Positions 47,201 through 61,798 of a DNA stretch of 64,000 nt are shown in pieces; position 1 is the first letter of the stretch; every line of letters begins with the position of its first letter. The position numbers and the translations under genes were made by a program. Origin of the DNA: Cinnamomum chago (taxonomy: Eukaryota; Streptophyta; Magnoliopsida; Laurales; Lauraceae); contig CP142457.1 of the NCBI GenBank assembly GCA_038049695.1, positions 22,272,501 to 22,336,500 of the forward strand. The letters run 5' to 3'. Below the pieces are notes generated by a model. It had not been told where the DNA came from and did not search any database. It saw nothing but the letters and a program-made list of their open reading frames with translations.

Positions 47201-50200
47201 CCCCTTATAGAGTGAAACGTGATCCTGGAATTTTCTAGAGGGAGACTTTGGACCAAGAATCGCATTAAAACACAGTGTAGAGTCAACCATATTCTCGAGC
47301 CGCATAGATTGTGTTTTCGTACTAAAGGACCGTACGACCCGCACGAAGTTCGGGTTTTCGCCTTTACAAACACTGAACTCCCCGAATGTGTTCTCCTTAC
47401 CCAAGATTCGCCCGAAACCCGTTTTAAACCGAAAAGTAGCTCGAAATATCTTAAAGAGCGCATCTCAACCCAGAATCCCTACAAATGGATTTGGAGCCGT
47501 AAGGAAAGACAGAGACACCCGAAACCCCATTTAGAGTAAAACGCAATCCCGAATTTTTCCAAAGGGAGTCTTTGGACCAAGAGTCGCATGAAACACAGTG
47601 TTGACTCAACAACTTTCTAGAGTCGCATAGATTATATTTTCGTTCAAAAGTACCGTACGACCCTCGCATGAAGTTCCGGTTTTCGCCCTAGCAAACACTG
47701 AACTCCCCGAAAGTGATTTCCACACTCAAGATTCACCCGAAACCCGTAGTAAACCGAAGAGTAGCTCGGAATATCCTAAAAATCGCATCTCATCCCAAAA
47801 TCCCTTAATATGAATTTAGCGGCGTACGATAAGACAAGGACACCCGAAACCCTTTTTATTTTAAAACTTGATCCCGGATATTTCTAGATGTTGCCTTTTT
47901 ACAAAGAGTCGCAAGAAACACAGTGTGGAGTCAACAATTTCCTAGAGCCGAAAAGATTCTGCTTTAGTACAAAAGTATCGTACGTCCCGCGCGAAGTTCG
48001 GGTTTTCTCCTTTACGACCAGAGAACTCCCCGAAAGTGTTTACCATACCCAACGTTCGCCCGAAACCCGTTTTAAACCGAAAAGTAGCTCGAAAGATCTT
48101 AAAGAGCTCATCTCAACCCAGAATCCCTTCAAATGGATTTGGAGCCGTAAGGAAAGACAGAGACACCCGAAACCCCATTTAGAGTAAAACGCAATCCCGG
48201 ATTTTTCCAAAGGGAGTCTTTGGACCAAGAGTCGCATGAAACACAGTGTTGAGTCAACAACTTTCTAGAGCCGCACAGATTATGTTTTCGTTCAAAAGTA
48301 CCGTAATACCCTCGCACGAAGTTCCGGTTTTCGCCCTAGCAAACACAGAACTCCCCGAAAGTGATTTCCACACTCAAGATTCACCCGAAACCCGTAGTAA
48401 ACCGAAGAGTAGCTCGGAATATCCTAAAAATCGCATCTCATCCCAAAATTCCTTAATATGGATTTAGAGGCGTACGATAAGACAAGGACACCCGAAACCC
48501 TTTTTAGTTTAAAACTTGATCCCGGATATTTCTAGATGTTGCCTTTATACACAGAGTCGCAAGAAACACAGTGTGGAGTCTACAATTTCCTAGAGCCGCA
48601 AAGATTCTGCTTTAGTACAAAAGTATCGTACGTCCCGCGCGAAGTTCGGGTTTTCTCCTTTACAACCAGAGAACTCCCCGAAAGTGTTTACCAAACCCAA
48701 GGTTCGCCCGAAACCCGTTTTAAACCGAAAAGTAGCTCGAAATATCCTAAAAGGTGCATCTCAACCCAGAATACCTTCAAATGGATTTCGAGGCGTGAGA
48801 CAAGAGAAGGACACCCGAAACCCCTTCTATAGTAAAACGTGATCCTGGAATTTTCTAGAGGGAGTCTTTGGACCAAGAGTCGCATTAAAACACAGTGTAG
48901 AGTCAACCATATGCTCGAGCCGTATAGATTGTGTTTTCGTACTAATTGACCGTACGACCCGTACGAATTTCGGGGTTTCGCCTTTACAAACACTGAACTC
49001 CCCGAATGTGTTTTCCTTACCCAAGATTCGCCCGAAACCCGTTTTAAACCGAAAAGTAGCTCGAAATAACTTAAAGAGCGCATCTCAACCCAGAATCCCT
49101 ACAAATGGATTTGGAGGCGTAAGGAAAGACAGAGACACCCGAAACCCCATTTAGAGTACAACGCAATCCCGGATTTTTCCAAAGGGAGTCTTTGGACCAA
49201 GAGTCGCATGAAACACAGTGTTGACTCAACAACTTTCTAGAGCCGCACAGATTATGTTTTCGTTCAAAAGTACCGTACGACCCTCGCATGAAGTTCCGGT
49301 TTTCGCCCTAGCGAACACTGAACTCCCCGAAAGTGATTTCCACACTCAAGATTCACCCGAAACCCGTAGTAAACCAAAGAGTAGCTCGGAATATCCTAAA
49401 AATCGCATCTCATCCCAAAATCCCTTAATATGGATTTAGAGAAGTACGATAAGACAAGGACACCCGAAACCCTTTTTATTTTAAAACTTGATACCGGATA
49501 TTTCTAGATGTTGCCTTTTTACACAGAGTCGCAAGAAACACAGTGTGGAGTCAACAATTTCCTAGAGCCGCAAAGATTCTGCTTTAGTACAAAAGTATCG
49601 TACGTCCCGCGCGAAGCTCGGGTTTTCTCCTTTACAACCAGAGAACTCCCCGAAAGTGTTTACCATACCCAACGTTCGCCCGAAACCCGTTTTAAACCGA
49701 AAAGTTGCTCGAAATATCCTAAAAGGTGCATCTCAAAACAGAATACCTTCAAATGGATTTCGAGGCGTGAGACAAGAGAAGGACACCTGAAACCCCTTCT
49801 AGAGTAAAACGTGATCCTGGAATTTTCTAGAGGGAGTCTTTGGACCAAGAGTCGCATTAAAACACAGTGTACAGTCAACCATATTCTGGAGCCGCATAGA
49901 TTGTTGTTTCGTACTAAAGGACCGTACGACCCGCACGAAGTTCGGGTTTTCGCCTTTACAAACACAGAACTCCCCGAATGTGTTTTCCTTACCCAAGATT
50001 CGCCCGAAACCCGTTTTAAACCGAAAAGTAGCTCGAAATATCTTAAAGAGTGCATCTCAACCCAGAATCCCTTCAAATGGATTTGGAGCCGTAAGGAAAG
50101 ACAGAGACACCCGAAACCCCATTTAGAGTAAAACGCAATCCCGGATTTTTCCAAAGGGAGTCTTTGGACCAAGAGTCGCATGAAACACAGTGTTGACTCA

Positions 50201-50454
50201 ACAACTTTCTAGAGCCGCACAAATTATGTTTTCGTTCAAAAGTACCGTACGACCCTCGCATGAAGTTCCGGTTTTCGCCCTAGCGAACACTGAACTCCCC
50301 GAAAGTGATTTCCACACTCAAGATTCACCCGAAACCCGTAGTAAACCGAAGAGTAGCTCGGAATATCCTAAAAATCGCATCTCATCCCAAAATCCCTTAA
50401 TATGGATTTAGAGGCGTACGATAAGACAAGGACACCCGAAACCCTTTTTATTTT
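44297..50454. repeat. 19-monomer super-repeat copy 1 (6158 bp)
   Basis: Alpha 44297, delta 45270, beta 45918, alpha 46890, delta 47863, beta 48511, gamma 49483. Comparison with copy 2 at offset 6158 shows seven differences by eye: 45330 T/G, 47339 C/G, 47493 G/A, 48632 G/A, 49286 G/A, 49313 G/A and 49706 T/A. Shared private markers include CACGGTGTGG, ACGTCCAGAG, TTCAAAAGGATTTCG, TTTACATAGAG, CAAACGGATTTCG, GTGTTCTCCTTACC, CTAATTGACCG, TTGATACCGG, GTACAGTCAACC and TTCTGGAGCC. Confidence 0.94.
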
Positions 50455-53400
50455 AAAACTTGATCCCGGATATTTCTAGATGTTGCCTTTTTACACAGAG
50501 TCGCAAGAAACACGGTGTGGAGTCAACAATTTCCTAGAGCCGCAAAGATTCTGCTTTAGTACAAAAGTATCGTACGTCCCGCGCGAAGTTCGGGTTTTCT
50601 CCTTTTACAACCAGAGAACTCCCCGAAAGTGTTTACCATACCCAAGGTTCGCCCGAAACCCGTTTTAAACCGAAAAGTAGCTCGAAATATCTTAAAAGGT
50701 GCATCTCAACCTAGAATACCTTCAAATGGATTTCGAGGCGTGAGACAAGAGAAGGACACCCGAAACCCCTTATAGAGTGAAACGTGATCCTGGAATTTTC
50801 TAGAGGGAGACTTTGGACCAAGAATCGCATTAAAACACAGTGTAGAGTCAACCATATTCTCGAGCCGCATAGATTGTGTTTTCGTACTAAAGGACCGTAC
50901 GACCCGCACGAAGTTCGGGTTTTCGCCTTTACAAACACTGAACTCCCCGAATGTGTTTTCCTTACCCAAGATTCGCCCGAAACCCGTTTTAAACCGAAAA
51001 GTAGCTCGAAATATCTTAAAGAGCGCATCTCAACCCAGAATCCCTACAAATGGATTTGGAGCCGTAAGGAAAGACAGAGACACCCGAAACCCCATTTAGA
51101 GTAAAACGCAATCCCGAATTTTTCCAAAGGGAGTCTTTGGACCAAGAGTCGCATGAAACACAGTGTTGACTCAACAACTTTCTAGAGTCGCATAGATTAT
51201 ATTTTCGTTCAAAAGTACCGTACGACCCTCGCATGAAGTTCCGGTTTTCGCCCTAGCAAACACTAAACTCCCCGAAAGTGATTTCCACACTCAAGATTCA
51301 CCCGAAACCCGTAGTAAACCGAAGAGTAGCTCGGAATATCCTAAAAATCGCATCTCATCCCAAAATCCCTTAATATGAATTTAGCGGCGTACGATAAGAC
51401 AAGGACACCCGAAACCCTTTTTATTTTAAAACTTGATCCCGGATATTTCTAGATGTTGCCTTTTTACAAAGAGTCGCAAGAAACACAGTGTGGAGTCAAC
51501 AATTTCCTAGAGCCGAAAAGATTATGCTTTAGTACAAAAGTATCGTACGTCCCGCGCGAAGTTCGGGTTTTCTCCTTTACGTCCAGAGAACTCCCCGAAA
51601 GTGTTTACCATACCCAACGTTCGCCCGAAACCCGTTTTAAACCGAAAAGTAGCTCGAAAGATCTTAAAGAGCTCATCTCAACCCAGAATCCCTTCAAATG
51701 GATTTGGAGCCGTAAGGAAAGACAGAGACACCCGAAACCCCATTTAGAGTAAAACGCAATCCCGGATTTTTCCAAAGGGAGTCTTTGGACCAAAAGTCGC
51801 ATGAAACACAGTGTTGAGTCAACAACTTTCTAGAGCCGCACAGATTATGTTTTCGTTCAAAAGTACCGTAATACCCTCGCACGAAGTTCCGGTTTTCGCC
51901 CTAGCAAACACAGAACTCCCCGAAAGTGATTTCCACACTCAAGATTCACCCGAAACCCGTAGTAAACCGAAGAGTAGCTCGGAATATCCTAAAAATCGCA
52001 TCTCATCCCAAAATTCCTTAATATGGATTTAGAGGCGTACGATAAGACAAGGACACCCGAAACCCTTTTTAGTTTAAAACTTGATCCCGGATATTTCTAG
52101 ATGTTGCCTTTATACACAGAGTCGCAAGAAACACAGTGTGGAGTCTACAATTTCCTAGAGCCGCAAAGATTCTGCTTTAGTACAAAAGTATCGTACGTCC
52201 CGCGCGAAGTTCGGGTTTTCTCCTTTACAACCAGAGAACTCCCCGAAAGTGTTTACCATACCCAAGGTTCGCCCGAAACCCGTTTTAAACCGAAAAGTAG
52301 CTCGAAATATCCTAAAAGGTGCATCTCAACCCAGAATACCTTCAAAAGGATTTCGAGGCGTGAGACAAGAGAAGGACACCCGAAACCCCTTCTATAGTAA
52401 AACGTGATCCTGGAATTTTCTAGAGGGAGTCTTTGGACCAAGAGTCGCATTAAAACACAGTGTAGAGTCAACCATATGCTCGAGCCGCATAGATTGTGTT
52501 TTCGTACTAATGGACCGTACGACCCGTACGAAGTTCGGGGTTTCGCCTTTACAAACACTGAACTCCCCGAATGTGTTTTCCTTACCCAAGATTCGCCCGA
52601 AACCCGTTTTAAACCGAAAAGTAGCTCGAAATAACTTAAAGAGCGCATCTCAACCCAGAATCCCTACAAATGGATTTGGAGGCGTAAGGAAAGACAGAGA
52701 CACCCGAAACCCCATTTAGAGTACAACGCAATCCCGGATTTTTCCAAAGGGAGTCTTTGGACCAAGAGTCGCATGAAACACAGTGTTGACTCAACAACTT
52801 TCTAGAGCCGCACAGATTATGTTTTCGTTCAAAAGTACCGTACGACCCTCGCATGAAGTTCCGGTTTTCGCCCTAGCGAACACTGAACTCCCCGAAAGTG
52901 ATTTCCACACTCAAGATTCACCCGAAACCCGTAGTAAACCGAAGAGTAGCTCGGAATATCCTAAAAATCGCATCTCATCCCAAAATCCCTTAATATGGAT
53001 TTAGAGGCGTACGATAAGACAAGGACACCCGAAACCCTTTTTATTTTAAAACTTGATCCCGGATATTTCTAGATGTTGCCTTTTTACATAGAGTCGCAAG
53101 AAACACGGTGTGGAGTCAACAATTTCCTAGAGCCGCAAAGATTCTGCTTTAGTACAAAAGTATCGTACGTCCCGCGCGAAGTTCGGGTTTTCTCCTTTTA
53201 CAACCAGAGAACTCCCCGAAAGTGTTTACCATACCCAAGGTTCGCCCGAAACCCGTTTTAAACCGAAAAGTAGCTCGAAATATCTTAAAAGGTGCATCTC
53301 AACCTAGAATACCTTCAAACGGATTTCGAGGCGTGAGACAAGAGAAGGACACCCGAAACCCCTTATAGAGTGAAACGTGATCCTGGAATTTTCTAGAGGG

Positions 53401-56400
53401 AGACTTTGGACCAAGAATCGCATTAAAACACAGTGTAGAGTCAACCATATTCTCGAGCCGCATAGATTGTGTTTTCGTACTAAAGGACCGTACGACGCGC
53501 ACGAAGTTCGGGTTTTCGCCTTTACAAACACTGAACTCCCCGAATGTGTTCTCCTTACCCAAGATTCGCCCGAAACCCGTTTTAAACCGAAAAGTAGCTC
53601 GAAATATCTTAAAGAGCGCATCTCAACCCAGAATCCCTACAAATGGATTTAGAGCCGTAAGGAAAGACAGAGACACCCGAAACCCCATTTAGAGTAAAAC
53701 GCAATCCCGAATTTTTCCAAAGGGAGTCTTTGGACCAAGAGTCGCATGAAACACAGTGTTGACTCAACAACTTTCTAGAGTCGCATAGATTATATTTTCG
53801 TTCAAAAGTACCGTACGACCCTCGCATGAAGTTCCGGTTTTCGCCCTAGCAAACACTGAACTCCCCGAAAGTGATTTCCACACTCAAGATTCACCCGAAA
53901 CCCGTAGTAAACCGAAGAGTAGCTCGGAATATCCTAAAAATCGCATCTCATCCCAAAATCCCTTAATATGAATTTAGCGGCGTACGATAAGACAAGGACA
54001 CCCGAAACCCTTTTTATTTTAAAACTTGATCCCGGATATTTCTAGATGTTGCCTTTTTACAAAGAGTCGCAAGAAACACAGTGTGGAGTCAACAATTTCC
54101 TAGAGCCGAAAAGATTCTGCTTTAGTACAAAAGTATCGTACGTCCCGCGCGAAGTTCGGGTTTTCTCCTTTACGACCAGAGAACTCCCCGAAAGTGTTTA
54201 CCATACCCAACGTTCGCCCGAAACCCGTTTTAAACCGAAAAGTAGCTCGAAAGATCTTAAAGAGCTCATCTCAACCCAGAATCCCTTCAAATGGATTTGG
54301 AGCCGTAAGGAAAGACAGAGACACCCGAAACCCCATTTAGAGTAAAACGCAATCCCGGATTTTTCCAAAGGGAGTCTTTGGACCAAGAGTCGCATGAAAC
54401 ACAGTGTTGAGTCAACAACTTTCTAGAGCCGCACAGATTATGTTTTCGTTCAAAAGTACCGTAATACCCTCGCACGAAGTTCCGGTTTTCGCCCTAGCAA
54501 ACACAGAACTCCCCGAAAGTGATTTCCACACTCAAGATTCACCCGAAACCCGTAGTAAACCGAAGAGTAGCTCGGAATATCCTAAAAATCGCATCTCATC
54601 CCAAAATTCCTTAATATGGATTTAGAGGCGTACGATAAGACAAGGACACCCGAAACCCTTTTTAGTTTAAAACTTGATCCCGGATATTTCTAGATGTTGC
54701 CTTTATACACAGAGTCGCAAGAAACACAGTGTGGAGTCTACAATTTCCTAGAGCCGCAAAGATTCTGCTTTAGTACAAAAGTATCGTACATCCCGCGCGA
54801 AGTTCGGGTTTTCTCCTTTACAACCAGAGAACTCCCCGAAAGTGTTTACCAAACCCAAGGTTCGCCCGAAACCCGTTTTAAACCGAAAAGTAGCTCGAAA
54901 TATCCTAAAAGGTGCATCTCAACCCAGAATACCTTCAAATGGATTTCGAGGCGTGAGACAAGAGAAGGACACCCGAAACCCCTTCTATAGTAAAACGTGA
55001 TCCTGGAATTTTCTAGAGGGAGTCTTTGGACCAAGAGTCGCATTAAAACACAGTGTAGAGTCAACCATATGCTCGAGCCGTATAGATTGTGTTTTCGTAC
55101 TAATTGACCGTACGACCCGTACGAATTTCGGGGTTTCGCCTTTACAAACACTGAACTCCCCGAATGTGTTTTCCTTACCCAAGATTCGCCCGAAACCCGT
55201 TTTAAACCGAAAAGTAGCTCGAAATAACTTAAAGAGCGCATCTCAACCCAGAATCCCTACAAATGGATTTGGAGGCGTAAGGAAAGACAGAGACACCCGA
55301 AACCCCATTTAGAGTACAACGCAATCCCGGATTTTTCCAAAGGGAGTCTTTGGACCAAGAGTCGCATGAAACACAGTGTTGACTCAACAACTTTCTAGAG
55401 CCGCACAGATTATGTTTTCGTTCAAAAGTACCGTACGACCCTCACATGAAGTTCCGGTTTTCGCCCTAGCAAACACTGAACTCCCCGAAAGTGATTTCCA
55501 CACTCAAGATTCACCCGAAACCCGTAGTAAACCAAAGAGTAGCTCGGAATATCCTAAAAATCGCATCTCATCCCAAAATCCCTTAATATGGATTTAGAGA
55601 AGTACGATAAGACAAGGACACCCGAAACCCTTTTTATTTTAAAACTTGATACCGGATATTTCTAGATGTTGCCTTTTTACACAGAGTCGCAAGAAACACA
55701 GTGTGGAGTCAACAATTTCCTAGAGCCGCAAAGATTCTGCTTTAGTACAAAAGTATCGTACGTCCCGCGCGAAGCTCGGGTTTTCTCCTTTACAACCAGA
55801 GAACTCCCCGAAAGTGTTTACCATACCCAACGTTCGCCCGAAACCCGTTTTAAACCGAAAAGTAGCTCGAAATATCCTAAAAGGTGCATCTCAAAACAGA
55901 ATACCTTCAAATGGATTTCGAGGCGTGAGACAAGAGAAGGACACCTGAAACCCCTTCTAGAGTAAAACGTGATCCTGGAATTTTCTAGAGGGAGTCTTTG
56001 GACCAAGAGTCGCATTAAAACACAGTGTACAGTCAACCATATTCTGGAGCCGCATAGATTGTTGTTTCGTACTAAAGGACCGTACGACCCGCACGAAGTT
56101 CGGGTTTTCGCCTTTACAAACACAGAACTCCCCGAATGTGTTTTCCTTACCCAAGATTCGCCCGAAACCCGTTTTAAACCGAAAAGTAGCTCGAAATATC
56201 TTAAAGAGTGCATCTCAACCCAGAATCCCTTCAAATGGATTTGGAGCCGTAAGGAAAGACAGAGACACCCGAAACCCCATTTAGAGTAAAACGCAATCCC
56301 GGATTTTTCCAAAGGGAGTCTTTGGACCAAGAGTCGCATGAAACACAGTGTTGACTCAACAACTTTCTAGAGCCGCACAAATTATGTTTTCGTTCAAAAG

Positions 56401-56612
56401 TACCGTACGACCCTCGCATGAAGTTCCGGTTTTCGCCCTAGCGAACACTGAACTCCCCGAAAGTGATTTCCACACTCAAGATTCACCCGAAACCCGTAGT
56501 AAACCGAAGAGTAGCTCGGAATATCCTAAAAATCGCATCTCATCCCAAAATCCCTTAATATGGATTTAGAGGCGTACGATAAGACAAGGACACCCGAAAC
56601 CCTTTTTATTTT
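50455..56612. repeat. 19-monomer super-repeat copy 2 (6158 bp)
   Basis: Alpha 50455, delta 51428, beta 52076, alpha 53048, delta 54021, beta 54669, gamma 55641. Same order and length as copy 1. The unit after it (56613) lacks CACGGTGTGG and has AAACTTGATCC in B, so the match ends close to 56612. Confidence 0.94.
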
Positions 56613-59205
56613 AAAACTTGATCCCGGATATTTCTAGATGTTGCCTTTTTACACAGAGTCGCAAGAAACACAGTGTGGAGTCAACAATTTCCTAGAGCCG
56701 CAAAGATTCTGCTTTAGTACAAAAGTATCGTACGTCCCGCGCGAAGTTCGGGTTTTCTCCTTTTACAACCAGAGAACTCCCCGAAAGTGTTTACCATACC
56801 CAAGGTTCGCCCGAAACCCGTTTTAAACCGAAAAGTAGCTCGAAATATCTTAAAAGGTGCATCTCAACCTAGAATACCTTCAAATGGATTTCGAGGCGTG
56901 AGACAAGAGAAGGACACCCGAAACCCCTTATAGAGTGAAACTTGATCCTGGAATTTTCTAGAGGGAGACTTTGGACCAAGAATCGCATTAAAACACAGTG
57001 TAGAGTCAACCATATTCTCGAGCCGCATAGATTGTGTTTTCGTACTAAAGGACCGTACGACCCGCACGAAGTTCGGGTTTTCGCCTTTACAAACACTGAA
57101 CTCCCCGAATGTGTTTTCCTTACCCAAGATTCGCCCGAAACCCGTTTTAAACCGAAAAGTAGCTCGAAATATCTTAAAGAGCGCATCTCAACCCAGAATC
57201 CCTACAAATGGATTTGGAGCCGTAAGGAAAGACAGAGACACCTGAAACCCCATTTAGAGTAAAACGCAATCCCGGATTTTTCCAAAGGGAGTCTTTGGAC
57301 CAAGAGTCGCATGAAACACAGTGTTGACTCAACAACTTTCTAGAGTCGCATAGATTATATTTTCGTTCAAAAGTACCGTACGACCCTCGCATGAAGTTCC
57401 GGTTTTCGCCCTAGCAAACACTGAACTCCCCGAAAGTGATTTCCACACTCAAGATTCACCCGAAACCCGTAGTAAACCGAAGAGTAGCTCGGAATATCCT
57501 AAAAATCGCATCTCATCCCAAAATCCCTTAATATGAATTTAGAGGCGTACGATAAGACAAGGACACCCGAAACCCTTTTTATTTTAAAACTTGATCCCGG
57601 ATATTTCTAGATGTTGCCTTTTTACAAAGAGTCGCAAGAAACACAGTGTGGAGTCAACAATTTCCTAGAGCCGAAAAGATTATGCTTTAGTACAAAAGTA
57701 TCGTACGTCCCGCGCGAAGTTCGGGTTTTCTCCTTTACGACCAGAGAACTCCCCGAAAGTGTTTACCATACCCAACGTTCGCCCGAAACCCGTTTTAAAC
57801 CGAAAAGTAGCTCGAAATATCTTAAAGAGCTCATCTCAACCCAGAATCCCTTCAAATGGATTTGGAGCCGTAAGGAAAGACAGAGACACCCGAAACCCCA
57901 TTTAGAGTAAAACGCAATCCCGGATTTTTCCAAAGGGAGTCTTTGGACCAAGAGTCGCATGAAACACAGTGTTGAGTCAACAACTTTCTAGAGCCGCACA
58001 GATTATGTTTTCGTTCAAAAGTACCGTAATACCCTCGCACGAAGTTCCGGTTTTCGCCCTAGCAAACACAGAACTCCCCGAAAGTGATTTCCACACTCAA
58101 GATTCACCCGAAACCCGTAGTAAACCGAAGAGTAGCTCGGAATATCCTAAAAATCGCATCTCATCCCAAAATTCCTTAATATGGATTTAGAGGCGTACGA
58201 TAAGACAAGGACACCCGAAACCCTTTTTAGTTTAAAACTTGATCCCGGATATTTCTAGATGTTGCCTTTATACACAGAGTCGCAAGAAACACAGTGTGGA
58301 GTCTACAATTTCCTAGAGCCGCAAAGATTCTGCTTTAGTACAAAAGTATCGTACGTCCCGCGCGAAGTTCGGGTTTTCTCCTTTACAACCAGAGAACTCC
58401 CCGAAAGTGTTTACCATACCCAAGGTTCGCCCGAAACCCGTTTTAAACCGAAAAGTAGCTCGAAATATCCTAAAAGGTGCATCTCAACCCAGAATACCTT
58501 CAAAAGGATTTCGAGGCGTGAGACAAGAGAAGGACACCCGAAACCCCTTCTATAGTAAAACGTGATCCTGGAATTTTCTAGAGGGAGTCTTTGGACCAAG
58601 AGTCGCATTAAAACACAGTGTAGAGTCAACCATATGCTCGAGCCGCATAGATTGTGTTTTCGTACTAATGGACCGTACGACCCGTACGAAGTTCGGGGTT
58701 TCGCCTTTACAAACACTGAACTCCCCGAATGTGTTTTCCTTACCCAAGATTCGCCCGAAACCCGTTTTAAACCGAAAAGTAGCTCGAAATAACTTAAAGA
58801 GCGCATCTCAACCCAGAATCCCTACAAATGGATTTGGAGGCGTAAGGAAAGACAGAGACACCCGAAACCCCATTTAGAGTACAACGCAATGCCGGATTTT
58901 TCCAAAGGGAGTCTTTGGACCAAGAGTCGCATGAAACACAGTGTTGACTCAACAACTTTCTAGAGCCGCACAGATTATGTTTTCGTTCAAAAGTACCGTA
59001 CGACCCTCGCATGAAGTTCCGGTTTTCGCCCTAGCGAACACTGAACTCCCCGAAAGTGATTTCCACACTCAAGATTCACCCGAAACCCGTAGTAAACCGA
59101 AGAGTAGCTCGGAATATCCTAAAAATCGCATCTCATCCCAAAATCCCTTAATATGGATTTAGAGGCGTACGATAAGACAAGGACACCCGAAACCCTTTTT
59201 ATTTT
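56613..59205. repeat. 8-monomer super-repeat (alpha-delta-beta), copy 1, 2593 bp
   Basis: Alpha 56613, delta 57586, beta 58234. Against the next copy I see three differences: 57163 C/A, 58718 G/C and 58891 G/C. Alpha B starts GAAACTTGATCC in this and the two following copies, a G-to-T change that marks this lineage. Confidence 0.93.
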
Positions 59206-61798
59206 AAAACTTGATCCCGGATATTTCTAGATGTTGCCTTTTTACACAGAGTCGCAAGAAACACAGTGTGGAGTCAACAATTTCCTAGAGCCGCAAAGAT
59301 TCTGCTTTAGTACAAAAGTATCGTACGTCCCGCGCGAAGTTCGGGTTTTCTCCTTTTACAACCAGAGAACTCCCCGAAAGTGTTTACCATACCCAAGGTT
59401 CGCCCGAAACCCGTTTTAAACCGAAAAGTAGCTCGAAATATCTTAAAAGGTGCATCTCAACCTAGAATACCTTCAAATGGATTTCGAGGCGTGAGACAAG
59501 AGAAGGACACCCGAAACCCCTTATAGAGTGAAACTTGATCCTGGAATTTTCTAGAGGGAGACTTTGGACCAAGAATCGCATTAAAACACAGTGTAGAGTC
59601 AACCATATTCTCGAGCCGCATAGATTGTGTTTTCGTACTAAAGGACCGTACGACCCGCACGAAGTTCGGGTTTTCGCCTTTACAAACACTGAACTCCCCG
59701 AATGTGTTTTCCTTACCCAAGATTCGCCCGAAACCCGTTTTAAACCGAAAAGTAGATCGAAATATCTTAAAGAGCGCATCTCAACCCAGAATCCCTACAA
59801 ATGGATTTGGAGCCGTAAGGAAAGACAGAGACACCTGAAACCCCATTTAGAGTAAAACGCAATCCCGGATTTTTCCAAAGGGAGTCTTTGGACCAAGAGT
59901 CGCATGAAACACAGTGTTGACTCAACAACTTTCTAGAGTCGCATAGATTATATTTTCGTTCAAAAGTACCGTACGACCCTCGCATGAAGTTCCGGTTTTC
60001 GCCCTAGCAAACACTGAACTCCCCGAAAGTGATTTCCACACTCAAGATTCACCCGAAACCCGTAGTAAACCGAAGAGTAGCTCGGAATATCCTAAAAATC
60101 GCATCTCATCCCAAAATCCCTTAATATGAATTTAGAGGCGTACGATAAGACAAGGACACCCGAAACCCTTTTTATTTTAAAACTTGATCCCGGATATTTC
60201 TAGATGTTGCCTTTTTACAAAGAGTCGCAAGAAACACAGTGTGGAGTCAACAATTTCCTAGAGCCGAAAAGATTATGCTTTAGTACAAAAGTATCGTACG
60301 TCCCGCGCGAAGTTCGGGTTTTCTCCTTTACGACCAGAGAACTCCCCGAAAGTGTTTACCATACCCAACGTTCGCCCGAAACCCGTTTTAAACCGAAAAG
60401 TAGCTCGAAATATCTTAAAGAGCTCATCTCAACCCAGAATCCCTTCAAATGGATTTGGAGCCGTAAGGAAAGACAGAGACACCCGAAACCCCATTTAGAG
60501 TAAAACGCAATCCCGGATTTTTCCAAAGGGAGTCTTTGGACCAAGAGTCGCATGAAACACAGTGTTGAGTCAACAACTTTCTAGAGCCGCACAGATTATG
60601 TTTTCGTTCAAAAGTACCGTAATACCCTCGCACGAAGTTCCGGTTTTCGCCCTAGCAAACACAGAACTCCCCGAAAGTGATTTCCACACTCAAGATTCAC
60701 CCGAAACCCGTAGTAAACCGAAGAGTAGCTCGGAATATCCTAAAAATCGCATCTCATCCCAAAATTCCTTAATATGGATTTAGAGGCGTACGATAAGACA
60801 AGGACACCCGAAACCCTTTTTAGTTTAAAACTTGATCCCGGATATTTCTAGATGTTGCCTTTATACACAGAGTCGCAAGAAACACAGTGTGGAGTCTACA
60901 ATTTCCTAGAGCCGCAAAGATTCTGCTTTAGTACAAAAGTATCGTACGTCCCGCGCGAAGTTCGGGTTTTCTCCTTTACAACCAGAGAACTCCCCGAAAG
61001 TGTTTACCATACCCAAGGTTCGCCCGAAACCCGTTTTAAACCGAAAAGTAGCTCGAAATATCCTAAAAGGTGCATCTCAACCCAGAATACCTTCAAAAGG
61101 ATTTCGAGGCGTGAGACAAGAGAAGGACACCCGAAACCCCTTCTATAGTAAAACGTGATCCTGGAATTTTCTAGAGGGAGTCTTTGGACCAAGAGTCGCA
61201 TTAAAACACAGTGTAGAGTCAACCATATGCTCGAGCCGCATAGATTGTGTTTTCGTACTAATGGACCGTACGACCCGTACGAAGTTCGGGGTTTCGCCTT
61301 TACAAACACTCAACTCCCCGAATGTGTTTTCCTTACCCAAGATTCGCCCGAAACCCGTTTTAAACCGAAAAGTAGCTCGAAATAACTTAAAGAGCGCATC
61401 TCAACCCAGAATCCCTACAAATGGATTTGGAGGCGTAAGGAAAGACAGAGACACCCGAAACCCCATTTAGAGTACAACGCAATCCCGGATTTTTCCAAAG
61501 GGAGTCTTTGGACCAAGAGTCGCATGAAACACAGTGTTGACTCAACAACTTTCTAGAGCCGCACAGATTATGTTTTCGTTCAAAAGTACCGTACGACCCT
61601 CGCATGAAGTTCCGGTTTTCGCCCTAGCGAACACTGAACTCCCCGAAAGTGATTTCCACACTCAAGATTCACCCGAAACCCGTAGTAAACCGAAGAGTAG
61701 CTCGGAATATCCTAAAAATCGCATCTCATCCCAAAATCCCTTAATATGGATTTAGAGGCGTACGATAAGACAAGGACACCCGAAACCCTTTTTATTTT
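59206..61798. repeat. 8-monomer super-repeat (alpha-delta-beta), copy 2, 2593 bp
   Basis: Alpha 59206, delta 60179, beta 60827. Private base 59756 A (AGTAGATCG). The ACTCAACTCC change at 61311 is shared with the beta of the next copy. Confidence 0.93.
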
